Assembly: GCA_016212635.1 (NCBI GenBank)
Contig: JACRFR010000065.1
Span: forward strand, 1 to 20,585
Direction: 5' to 3'
Source: Candidatus Liptonbacteria bacterium
GTDB lineage: Bacteria; Patescibacteriota; Minisyncoccia; UBA6257; 2-01-FULL-56-20
DNA: 20,585 nucleotides
Shown: positions 5,602 through 13,113 of the stretch, piece by piece
Numbering within the stretch: the first letter of the stretch is position 1
Layout of the letters: each line of letters opens with the position of its first letter
Translations under genes and position numbers: made by a program
Notes under the pieces: model-generated
What the model saw: only the letters and a program-made list of their open reading frames with translations
What the model was told of the DNA's origin: nothing
The model's database searches: none

Positions 5602-8600
5602 GAATTTAGCAAATAGTTATCAGATTGATCCCAATTACCATACCAATGTTCCTCGCCATCCGGCGTTATTTCCCAAACGACACCGCTTGCGTTTACTCCG
5701 TCTTTATTCCAGATTTGATATCCGTTAAATTTCGTGTCGCTGGTTTCGACAAGCGTTATTTTGCCGCAGGAACGAAATCTTCTTTTGTACGTATCAGCGA
5801 TTTCCTGGCGGTTCGAACAGGATGCACCTCGTCCATCGAGCGGCAAGACGACTTTGGCTCCACTATTCTTGTTCTTTGCTATTTCTCTCGCGGACTGGAT
5901 AACGATTTGCAAACTTTGCAATACAAAATCATTCGCATCGATTGACGAAATAAAATTCTGGCGGGGATTATTGGCACGCGCCACGAGCACCGGCACACTC
6001 GTACCCTTTTCTTCAGCTCGTATGCCAAGTAGGGAGCCACGCAAAATTTCCGGCGATTTTTCTCCTCCGGACGTATAAATCCACGCCTTGACGTTCGGGA
6101 ATTTTCCAGCGGCAAGTTCACCGTGTTGACTGGTATAGCAGGCATCACCCACATCTCCGGATAATATATAAAACATACCCGCCACCGGCCGCATACGCAC
6201 CGGAATTGTCGGCTCTTGTTTCCCGGTTTCGCCACCTATCCCAAAAAGACGTCTGACTTTGTCGCGCACTTCCTCGATCGGGAATTGTTTCCTGCCAGGC
6301 TGCACCTGCCACAACGACACCAAGCGTCGACGAACTTCCTCTGGCAACGGTTGATGATCGGTATGGGCGGGATCCTGATCCGAATGAAGATAGTGTTCAG
6401 ACACATATTGGCGGAGGAATTCAGAAATGCCCTCAAGTCGTTTCAGGTTTTCATCTTCATTCCCAGAAAACAATTCCGCTAAATTCTCACGCCAACCATC
6501 CGGCACGATGCCCGCAAGATGAACAGCAGAAGTCGCTTTGATAAGATTCTGAAGTTGCGGCCCGCCGCGCCGCGACGAAAGATAACTGATTGCGGTCGCA
6601 CAAGCTGGATCACCGCCAGATATATCAAGCTTGCGGATAGCAGCTTCATCCTCTTCAAGCTGCCGAAGATTTTGCTCTATCCCAGCTCGCGCTTGGGGGT
6701 TTGCAAGTCGCTGACGCATTTTTTGAAGTTTTCTCCTGGCTTCCTCGTCAGTTGCATCTTGAATCGCACGACCCCACCAAGCATCAGTGGCCATCATATA
6801 TTCGTTCATTTGCCGCCTATCACTTGCGATGCTTTCAGCATATCGATCCCGCTGCGAACCCCACCAAGTTATAGGGTTGTCATCTTTAAATGCATGGCGA
6901 AGCGGATCTGCGAGCGCATAATACCGTTCCTCCATCTCTTCGCTTTCCCAAAGCGCCTCGATTGCCTCCGCTTGTTCTTCGGGAGCTTCATCGCTTCTAC
7001 GCTTCAAAAGCCGTACCTCAAACTTGCCTTCTTTTTGCCACAAAGGAGGAACCGCAAGTTCCGGATGGCTACTCGCAGTTCTTTCCCATGTTTGGACAAG
7101 ATTTACAACATCATGTCCTCTTTCCCACTGCGTACCTCCCTTGAGGCGGCTTATGATCTCCTTCCCGAGAGGCGAATCCCATCCGGGTGGAAGTTCATCT
7201 GAAAGAAGACTCTCCTGAAAACGAACGAGTGTTTGGCTGAACGCATTAAGAATTTCCCGTCCTGAAGAAAATTTACTCACATCGATATTAAGCACTAAGA
7301 GATTAGCGATTGATTCTGGAAGCATCGCTTTAGGGTCTTCCGTGCGCACGCAATCGCGCACGAGCCGGTACGCACCGGGGAGATTCAAAAAGCCAAAACG
7401 TTCGCCAAACTCTTGGAGTTCGCGCGCCGCCTCCGGCTTTTCAAAATCAAATTCTCTGTTAGAAGCCAAGGTTGTGAGCAACGGCAGTAACTCCGATTTC
7501 CAAGGATTGTATTCGTCACGAGAGACCCAGTGCTGGCGCTTCAGAAGAGAAGATAGTGCAGAGCCCCATGGTTGTGCGTTGAGTTTTTCAGTGAATGACG
7601 CGACGGCTGAACGCACTTTCAACTGAGAGCGAAGTTCAAAAATCTTTTGAGCGCAAGCAATAAGCTCGTTTTGATCTTTGGGATGAGTCGTCTCGTTTGT
7701 CAGTGATGACAGGTACTCTTCTGTGATCGGGCCAGCGAAGGTCTCGATTGCGTTTATCTGCTTGAGCGCCTCGGAAATTTTCTGTTTGGCGAGGAAAGAC
7801 GCCACCGCGGCACGATTTTCAATTCCAATTTTACTTTCAGGACTAAGGTCAAACTCAATTCCAGTGGCGCTACGCAAACCCTGAAGATCCCGCATTATCA
7901 TGGAAGAATCCGCTTCGGCAACAATTTTCGCCGCACGGCTTCGTATCATGTCCGCATCGAGGGCAAGATCGATTTGTACGGCAGCTCGCAAATCTTCGAT
8001 GCTTTGGGCAATGTCAAAAATACTTGCAGAATTCAAAATTTCTTTCGCTCTGTCTCGCACGGCGATTGGATCGACGGCAAAATCAAGACCCGTTGCCTCA
8101 CGTAGGGCGACCAGATCGCCTCCCAATTGACGAGGATGATCCTGCTTGATAAGCACGCGAGCGCGTTCTTCTATCATCGCGGGGTCGAAATCAAATTGTA
8201 TTCCACTTATAACGTGGAGAGTTTTCAGCTCTTTGGCCATATATTGAATATCTCCCTTGGTGATGATGGCGGCTGCTCTTTCTTTTACTCCTGCTGGGTT
8301 GAGATCGAGCTTCATGCCCGTAGCTTGGGTGAGAACATCCAAACTGCCGATTCTCCCGTTCGTTACGATTTTGTTGGCACGCATATTCAAAACGGTCTGA
8401 TCAAGTTTCAGTTCAACGCCAACTGCATCCCGCAGGAATTTAAGACCTTCGGCCAAATTATCAGGTTCATCTTCTGCTAGTAAACGATTTGCCAATTTCG
8501 ACGCGGCTTGCAGATCAAGTTCCAAGGGAACTCCTGTCGTTTCTCGAAGTATGGAAAGTTGTCGCGTTGGGCGCTCGCCGATGCTCGTGCCGGAGGCAAC

Positions 8601-11600
8601 CCTTCTTGCACGCTCTTGTACAGCAGCTGGATCAATGACAAACCCACGACATGCCTTACGCAGAGCCTCAAGCCCTTGGGGTAAATTCCGGATACTCCCG
8701 TTTGCCACAAAACAATTTGCGATTTTGGCACTATTTTGATCCGTGAGAACTCCACCGAGACCCGCTTCGGTCAGATTGCCGATATTTAAAACCGCAGAAT
8801 CGATGGAATGTTTATCTGAAACAATACCAACAATCAACTTATCGAGAGTGACGGAATCAATAGCATATTCCATGTTAACTGCAGCACGAAGTGATATAAG
8901 TTCTTTGCCTAAAGAGGCAATCTTTCCGCCTGCCACAATGGAACGCGCACGCTCATTGACCACACCGGGATCAATGGCGAATTCAATACCCGTTACCTCG
9001 CGTAAATTTTTAATATTTCTGGCAATATTCGAGATATCTCCTTCGCGCACCATCACCATTGCCCGTTGTTCCACGAGAGCGGGGCTAATATCAACTTCCC
9101 GCCCAAAAGCATCTCGTAATTTTTTAAGATGCCCTTTCATATAGCTTGGTTCGCTGGTAGCGATTATATGGGAAAGAGCTCGGGAACAAATATCGTCATC
9201 GAATGGGATTGGTATACTAACCGCCGATCGTAAGGATTCAAGTTCATTAACAAGATCTAAAATGTCGCTTGTTTCCGCCATCTTCTCCGCACGGGCACGC
9301 ACCGCCGCGGGGTCGATCGCAAACTCGACGCCGGTCGCTTCGCGGAGGGACTTGAGGTTGCGGCCGAGATAATATATCTCGTCCTCAGCGACCATTTTAG
9401 CCGCACGTTTTTCGACGGCTGAACGGTCGAGAGAAAGTTCCGCGCCCGTCGCTTCGCGGAGGGACTGCAGAGCTTTTTGTAGCTGCGAATCGCCATAGCG
9501 GAACGAACTTTCAGCGACCACCCGATTGGCGAGTTCCGCTGTCTTCGGCTTCGAGAGGCCGAGGTTGACACCGGTGGATTCGTGAAGAGATTTCAAAGAA
9601 TCGCAGGCGTTGGATGCGTTTTCTTCTGCCGCCATCTTCTCCGCGCGGGCACGCACCGCCGCGGGGTCGATCGCAAACTCGACGCCGGTCGCTTCGCGGA
9701 GGGACTTGAGGTTGCGGCCGAGATAGTAATTATCTTGAGACTTGACGAGATCAGCCGCAATTTTGTTTATGACATCCGGGTCGATATCCGCTTTTCTTCC
9801 GGTCGCTTCGCGAATCGCTTCAAGATATGAACCGATAGAAGAACTTCGCCCATCCGCAGCCATGCGTGAAATCTGGGCACGTATAAGACCAGAATCTATT
9901 GTAAAATCGACTCCGGTTGCCGCTCGGAGCGATTTGAGGTTTTCCTTTAATTTATAAGTGTCTCCCCTAGCGATTTTTTGAGCTTGGGCGCTCACAACAG
10001 AAGATTCGACATAAATGGTGCTACCCGTGATTTCGCTTAACGCGCGAAGCTTTTCCGCAAGATTATACACGTCCTCCCTAATAATACTATGGGCAATTTG
10101 AGATACTGTTCCTTTTGGCAAATCGAGCTGCGTCCCGGTTGATTTACAAAGTTCCCGCAGTTGATCGATGACATGATGGGAACTTTCTGCTCGGATTATT
10201 TTATCTATCCGTTTTTGAACCGTTGCGGCATCTATAACAAATTCAATACTTGTTGCCTCGCGCAAAGACTTCAATTGAGGTGCAATGTGAGAAATATCTT
10301 CTTCCGCGACAACTTTTTGGGCTCGGGCTTGTACAACCGCTGGATCCGGATTTGAAGAAATACCCGTCGCCTCGCGCAACCTCTCAAGTTCTTTTTTTAA
10401 ATTGGATGGGCTGACATCAACAACGAGTCGGTTTACAACCGCAACGACTGCTGTCCAGCTTACATCAAGATCCCGACCGGCAAGATCGCGCAAGGCTTTT
10501 AAATTTCGAGGTAAATTGCTAATCGGAGAGCTTTCTAAAATCTGCTGAGTCGCCCTTGCAACCAAGTCATTCTCCACATCCAATTTTCCGCCCGCGATAC
10601 TCTTTAACGCCTCGACACTGTCGAAAAAATTCGCCACATTATTCCCCTCGATCAAGGTCGTAAGTCGTCCATGAATAATCTCTTGGTTTATCTGAAAATC
10701 AACCTTAGTGGTCAAACGTAACGCTTCGAGGTCGCGCGGCAATGAGTGGAGATATCCTTCGGCGGCTAATGCATTGGCTCGTGTAACAACCAACGCGGGT
10801 TCGACCTTCGGATCCACTCCGGTTGCTTCACGCAGGTTTTGAAATTCTCGCGATAAGTAATTTGGACTTCCTTCCGAAACTAGGCGGTTCGCGATATCCG
10901 TAATAATAGTTGTATCAAGATTCAACGCTACTTCCGTTGCCTCTCGAAGAAACTGCAACTCTTGCGACACAAAGTCAATCGTCTTTCCACCCGCGATATT
11001 TTTTGCACGAGCCTCAACTAACCTCGGATCTATCTCTACGCGGCGTGATGGCCCAGCAAGCTCTCTTAAGCTTTCAAATTCATCCTTAAGGTAGGAGGGG
11101 ATCGTTTCCGTGATGAGCTTGGACGTGATCCGAGAAATATCATCCTGATCAATATCGACATATCCGGTAGCCCCGCATACATCCCGGATGGCGCTCACGG
11201 GACCATATGGATGTTTTTCGGAGATTATGGAATTAATTCTATCGCGAACTATCGCTGGTTCGATCGTTATTTCCGCGCCGACGGCAGACTTCAATGTCTC
11301 GAGATTTTCAGAAAGCTCGTTCGGATATGATTTCTCTATGAGCGCCCGGGCAATAATTGAAATTTCATTTGGACTAATTCCTAAATCACAATTTGTCGCA
11401 CGGTGAAGATTGAGAAGATTTTGTGGGACATAAAAAATATTCTGCTCTTCAGCAACCATATCTTGCGCCCTCTTTTTCACTAACGCCGGATTGACGCGTG
11501 GGAATTCACCGGATCTCTGTTTTAAGACCAGAAAATTTCCGACTAAATATCGCGGGTCACCATGTGCAACCAAATCATCTGCAAACCGAGAAGTAGTTCG

Positions 11601-11810
11601 TGAATCGAGGACAATGCCCTCTAATTCAGAAATAAAATTCGGATCGCAAGGATCCTCGTCATCATAATCATTATAAGAAAAATCGTAATCTTCTTCGTGA
11701 ATCTCATCCACGACTGGTTGAGGATCGCCATATCCTTCCGCCTCGAGGTCGGCCTTAATAAGCTCGCGTTCCGTATACTCGTGTTTTCCTGATAATTTTC
11801 CAAAGGCCAT
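5598..11810 (-). CDS. Giant 2070-aa alpha-solenoid repeat protein with unrecognised C-terminal domain
   Basis: I choose ATG 11810 (MAFGKLSGK) because a TTGTTT-17-TATAAT promoter ends 10 bases before it; the frame stays open to 11981 but that part lies in repeats. Residues 1-75 are acidic (YNDYDDEDP). From ~75 to ~1325 I count about 33 tandem units of ~38 residues. Each has a helix ending LxxLREATG, a short linker with IDPAAV, and a second helix RARAEKMAAE. That is a helix-turn-helix solenoid unit, distinct from TPR or HEAT consensus as far as I can read. Residues ~1330-1870 are unique, helical, rich in Trp and charge. Residues ~1875-2070 form a mixed alpha/beta domain with GDVGDACYTS, VARANNPRQNF and LPLDGRGASCSNR. 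No signal peptide or membrane helix is seen. It heads a four-gene minus-strand block. The function is unknown; a scaffold or binding role is inferred from the solenoid. Confidence 0.85.
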   Translation of the reverse strand: MAFGKLSGKHEYTERELIKADLEAEGYGDPQPVVDEIHEEDYDFSYNDYDDEDPCDPNFISELEGIVLDSRTTSRFADDLVAHGDPRYLVGNFLVLKQRSGEFPRVNPALVKKRAQDMVAEEQNIFYVPQNLLNLHRATNCDLGISPNEISIIARALIEKSYPNELSENLETLKSAVGAEITIEPAIVRDRINSIISEKHPYGPVSAIRDVCGATGYVDIDQDDISRITSKLITETIPSYLKDEFESLRELAGPSRRVEIDPRLVEARAKNIAGGKTIDFVSQELQFLREATEVALNLDTTIITDIANRLVSEGSPNYLSREFQNLREATGVDPKVEPALVVTRANALAAEGYLHSLPRDLEALRLTTKVDFQINQEIIHGRLTTLIEGNNVANFFDSVEALKSIAGGKLDVENDLVARATQQILESSPISNLPRNLKALRDLAGRDLDVSWTAVVAVVNRLVVDVSPSNLKKELERLREATGISSNPDPAVVQARAQKVVAEEDISHIAPQLKSLREATSIEFVIDAATVQKRIDKIIRAESSHHVIDQLRELCKSTGTQLDLPKGTVSQIAHSIIREDVYNLAEKLRALSEITGSTIYVESSVVSAQAQKIARGDTYKLKENLKSLRAATGVDFTIDSGLIRAQISRMAADGRSSSIGSYLEAIREATGRKADIDPDVINKIAADLVKSQDNYYLGRNLKSLREATGVEFAIDPAAVRARAEKMAAEENASNACDSLKSLHESTGVNLGLSKPKTAELANRVVAESSFRYGDSQLQKALQSLREATGAELSLDRSAVEKRAAKMVAEDEIYYLGRNLKSLREATGVEFAIDPAAVRARAEKMAETSDILDLVNELESLRSAVSIPIPFDDDICSRALSHIIATSEPSYMKGHLKKLRDAFGREVDISPALVEQRAMVMVREGDISNIARNIKNLREVTGIEFAIDPGVVNERARSIVAGGKIASLGKELISLRAAVNMEYAIDSVTLDKLIVGIVSDKHSIDSAVLNIGNLTEAGLGGVLTDQNSAKIANCFVANGSIRNLPQGLEALRKACRGFVIDPAAVQERARRVASGTSIGERPTRQLSILRETTGVPLELDLQAASKLANRLLAEDEPDNLAEGLKFLRDAVGVELKLDQTVLNMRANKIVTNGRIGSLDVLTQATGMKLDLNPAGVKERAAAIITKGDIQYMAKELKTLHVISGIQFDFDPAMIEERARVLIKQDHPRQLGGDLVALREATGLDFAVDPIAVRDRAKEILNSASIFDIAQSIEDLRAAVQIDLALDADMIRSRAAKIVAEADSSMIMRDLQGLRSATGIEFDLSPESKIGIENRAAVASFLAKQKISEALKQINAIETFAGPITEEYLSSLTNETTHPKDQNELIACAQKIFELRSQLKVRSAVASFTEKLNAQPWGSALSSLLKRQHWVSRDEYNPWKSELLPLLTTLASNREFDFEKPEAARELQEFGERFGFLNLPGAYRLVRDCVRTEDPKAMLPESIANLLVLNIDVSKFSSGREILNAFSQTLVRFQESLLSDELPPGWDSPLGKEIISRLKGGTQWERGHDVVNLVQTWERTASSHPELAVPPLWQKEGKFEVRLLKRRSDEAPEEQAEAIEALWESEEMEERYYALADPLRHAFKDDNPITWWGSQRDRYAESIASDRRQMNEYMMATDAWWGRAIQDATDEEARRKLQKMRQRLANPQARAGIEQNLRQLEEDEAAIRKLDISGGDPACATAISYLSSRRGGPQLQNLIKATSAVHLAGIVPDGWRENLAELFSGNEDENLKRLEGISEFLRQYVSEHYLHSDQDPAHTDHQPLPEEVRRRLVSLWQVQPGRKQFPIEEVRDKVRRLFGIGGETGKQEPTIPVRMRPVAGMFYILSGDVGDACYTSQHGELAAGKFPNVKAWIYTSGGEKSPEILRGSLLGIRAEEKGTSVPVLVARANNPRQNFISSIDANDFVLQSLQIVIQSAREIAKNKNSGAKVVLPLDGRGASCSNRQEIADTYKRRFRSCGKITLVETSDTKFNGYQIWNKDGVNASGVVWEITPDGEEHWYGNWDQSDNYLLNS
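9277..9371 (-). repeat. Near-identical internal repeat of the giant gene, copy 1
   Basis: This 95-bp stretch matches 9631-9725 with one substitution, 354 bases (118 codons) apart and in frame. It encodes the unit YLGRNLKSLREATG...RARAEKMA. All other units differ widely, so this is a recent copying event inside the gene. Confidence 0.85.
9631..9725 (-). repeat. Near-identical internal repeat of the giant gene, copy 2
   Basis: Second copy of 9277-9371 (94 of 95 bases equal). It looks more GC-rich by eye than neighbouring units. Confidence 0.85.
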
Positions 11811-11820
11811 GTTGTATTCA

Positions 11821-11849
11821 ATTATATGAATCAAAAAGCATAAAAACAA
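11821..11849 (-). promoter_or_regulatory. Promoter of the giant gene block
   Basis: Minus-strand TTGTTT (11844-11849), 17 bases, TATAAT (11821-11826), then 10 bases to ATG 11810. The leader would be only about 3-4 nt and there is no Shine-Dalgarno. Confidence 0.65.
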
Positions 11850-11870
11850 CTGACATCTCCTGGCGGAGAG

Positions 11871-11928
11871 AAGAGGACCAGCTTTCCGTACAAACCCCCG
11901 ACCTCCACAATTTACCCTGTTACAAATT
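11871..11928. repeat. Diverged dispersed repeat, copy A
   Basis: Related to 2665-2720 (common ends AAGAGGAC and CCTCCACAA-CCCT-TTACAAATT). It sits just upstream of the giant gene promoter. A shorter trace, ACCTTTGCCCTGTTAC, occurs near 170-186 at the pilin promoter. Confidence 0.5.
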
Positions 11929-11939
11929 ATTATTGCTTG

Positions 11940-12112
11940 CCCCTCGTCGCAGACTTCTCGGGACGTAAGAAGTCGTAACACCCCGCCAAGGCGGGGTTAA
12001 CGATCTTCTAATTGCCCCTCGTCGCAGACTTCTCGGGACGTAAGAAGTCGTAACACCCCGCCAAGGCGGGGTTAACGATCTTCTAATTGCCCCTCGTCGC
12101 TTCGCTCACTCG
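11940..12112. repeat. Tandem 75-bp repeat (two full copies and a partial third)
   Basis: Units begin at 11940, 12015 and 12090 (CCCCTCGTCGC). The first two look identical. Each holds two hairpins: GACTTCT/AGAAGTC and CCCCGCC-AA-GGCGGGG. The third diverges after about 11 bases into TTCGCTCACTCGGGA. Nothing coding. Because the units contain perfect stem-loops they could stop transcription entering the block from tRNA-Val. Confidence 0.9.
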
Positions 12113-12115
12113 GGA

Positions 12116-12165
12116 CACTTAGAAAATCTAATCCCGCCCTCCAGGCGGGAAAGATTTTCTAAGTG
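12116..12165. repeat. Nested palindrome abutting the tRNA-Val 3' end
   Basis: Perfect 14-bp outer arms CACTTAGAAAATCT (12116-12129) and its complement (12152-12165) enclose an inner CCCGCC/GGCGGG hairpin. It ends at the base next to the tRNA discriminator, so it may act as the tRNA 3' processing or termination structure. Confidence 0.8.
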
Positions 12166-12237
12166 TGCGCCCTGCAGGGATCGGACCTGCGGCCTTTACG
12201 ATGTCAACGTAACGCTCTACCACTGAGCTAAGGGCGC
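12166..12237 (-). tRNA. tRNA-Val(GAC)
   Basis: A 72-nt cloverleaf: acceptor GCGCCCT/AGGGCGC, D-arm AGCTCAGTGGTAGAGC, anticodon stem TTACG/CGTAA with loop TTGACAT (anticodon GAC), T-arm GCAGGTCCGATCCCTGC and discriminator A. CCA is not encoded (the next bases are CAC). Confidence 0.96.
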
Positions 12238-12250
12238 GAAACCCCTATAA

Positions 12251-12279
12251 CTAATATCTAATTTCCGGCAAAAGTTCAA
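12251..12279 (-). promoter_or_regulatory. Promoter of tRNA-Val
   Basis: Minus-strand TTGAAC (12274-12279), 17 bases, TATTAG (12251-12256), about 14 bases before the tRNA 5' end. It diverges from the pilO promoter. Confidence 0.5.
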
Positions 12280-12305
12280 CGGTGCGGACCAGCCTGGGCT
12301 TTCTG

Positions 12306-12323
12306 TGCTACAATATTAGGGCT
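12306..12323 (+). promoter_or_regulatory. Extended -10 promoter of the PilO-like gene
   Basis: TGCTACAAT (TACAAT at 12309-12314) ends 9 bases before GTG 12324. The same 9-base spacing to a GTG start is seen at the pseudouridine synthase gene. Confidence 0.55.
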
Positions 12324-12878
12324 GTGATAAAAAACCTGCGCCGACAGCTTGTCTGGAGCCTAGTCATTATCGCCGGCAGTATCGCCCTCTTTGGCTCTGC
12401 CATGCTTTGGTTGTCCGCGAGCGCCAGCGACAAAGCCAAGATCATCACCCTGAATCGAACCCTGATCAGTCGCTCCTCCCAGTCCTCGGAAACACTGGCG
12501 GAATTGAAGCAAAACGCGCCGGCGGCCGCGAGTTATGCTAAACTACTGATCGGATTCTTGCCGCCCGCGGAAGAGTTGCTGAACTTTCCCCGCTGGCTGG
12601 ACGGTCTGGCCCGGGCGCAGCAAGTCTCTTTGCGGGTGAGCTTTCAGGGAGAACCAGTCCCGGCCAGGGAGGAACTGCCTGGTTTTTATCGTTTCTCGGC
12701 AGATATGACCGGTGAGCTTGATAATATCCTCAATCTTATGACCTCGGTCGAGTCGCGCGCGCCCAGGTATCTCGTGCGATTTGAGAATTTCGAGTATTCT
12801 CAAGCCGGGGATCAAGCCAGGATCACCAGCCAGGGCAAGGTCTATTTCCGCGAGCCCCCCGCCGTTCCAAAACAATGA
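12324..12878 (+). CDS. pilO: PilO-like type IV pilus inner-membrane assembly protein
   Basis: I start it at GTG 12324 (184 aa) because an extended -10 box ends 9 bases upstream; an in-frame ATG at 12282 would precede the promoter. The layout is that of PilO/GspM: a short basic cytoplasmic N-terminus (VIKNLRRQ), one membrane helix at residues ~9-31, a heptad-like coiled coil (~33-60), and a periplasmic alpha/beta domain with FYRFSADMTGELDNILNLM. PilO pairs with PilN and connects the inner-membrane platform to the pilus channel. Sequence identity in the family is low, so the call rests on architecture, size and neighbours. The next gene overlaps its stop in an ATGA. Confidence 0.65.
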   Translation: MIKNLRRQLVWSLVIIAGSIALFGSAMLWLSASASDKAKIITLNRTLISRSSQSSETLAELKQNAPAAASYAKLLIGFLPPAEELLNFPRWLDGLARAQQVSLRVSFQGEPVPAREELPGFYRFSADMTGELDNILNLMTSVESRAPRYLVRFENFEYSQAGDQARITSQGKVYFREPPAVPKQ

Positions 12879-13087
12879 GACATCTTTCCATCCGGCGTTT
12901 TGAAGAAGTAATGATCGCTTCCGCAATTTTGCAGCTGGCGATCTTGGCCGCGTTTTATCTCTGGGCCATTCAAGTGGTGGTTCAGGACATTAACCAGATC
13001 GCAAGCATCCCGAAACGCGCCAGCCAGGTTGTTCAATTCGACCTCTCTGGTGCGGCGGCCATCGATTACCACGGCCAGTCCCTGTAA
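12875..13087 (+). CDS. Small single-pass membrane protein, pilus-linked by context
   Basis: A 70-aa protein: short N-terminus (MRHLSIRRFEEV), one membrane helix at residues ~13-36 (IASAILQLAILAAFYLWAI), and a short outside tail. Its ATG overlaps the TGA of the PilO-like gene, so the two are translationally coupled and probably work together, perhaps as a small pilus-platform subunit. No named family recognised. The dprA ATG follows after 26 bases on the same strand. Confidence 0.65.
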   Translation: MRHLSIRRFEEVMIASAILQLAILAAFYLWAIQVVVQDINQIASIPKRASQVVQFDLSGAAAIDYHGQSL

Positions 13088-13113
13088 GCCTCGCTAGAAA
13101 TCCGGAATCGGCC

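Noticed and set aside
6519..7202. Plus-strand open frame of 227 codons inside the giant gene
   Set aside because: It is an antisense shadow of the clearly coding minus strand; Ser/Arg/Pro-rich, with no family motif or start signal.
11811..11981. 57-residue N-terminal extension of the giant protein
   Set aside because: The extension overlaps a dispersed repeat and the TTGTTT-17-TATAAT promoter; the ATG at 11810 fits that promoter.
11940..12165. CRISPR array
   Set aside because: The 75-bp units are contiguous copies without unique spacers, and no cas genes are present.
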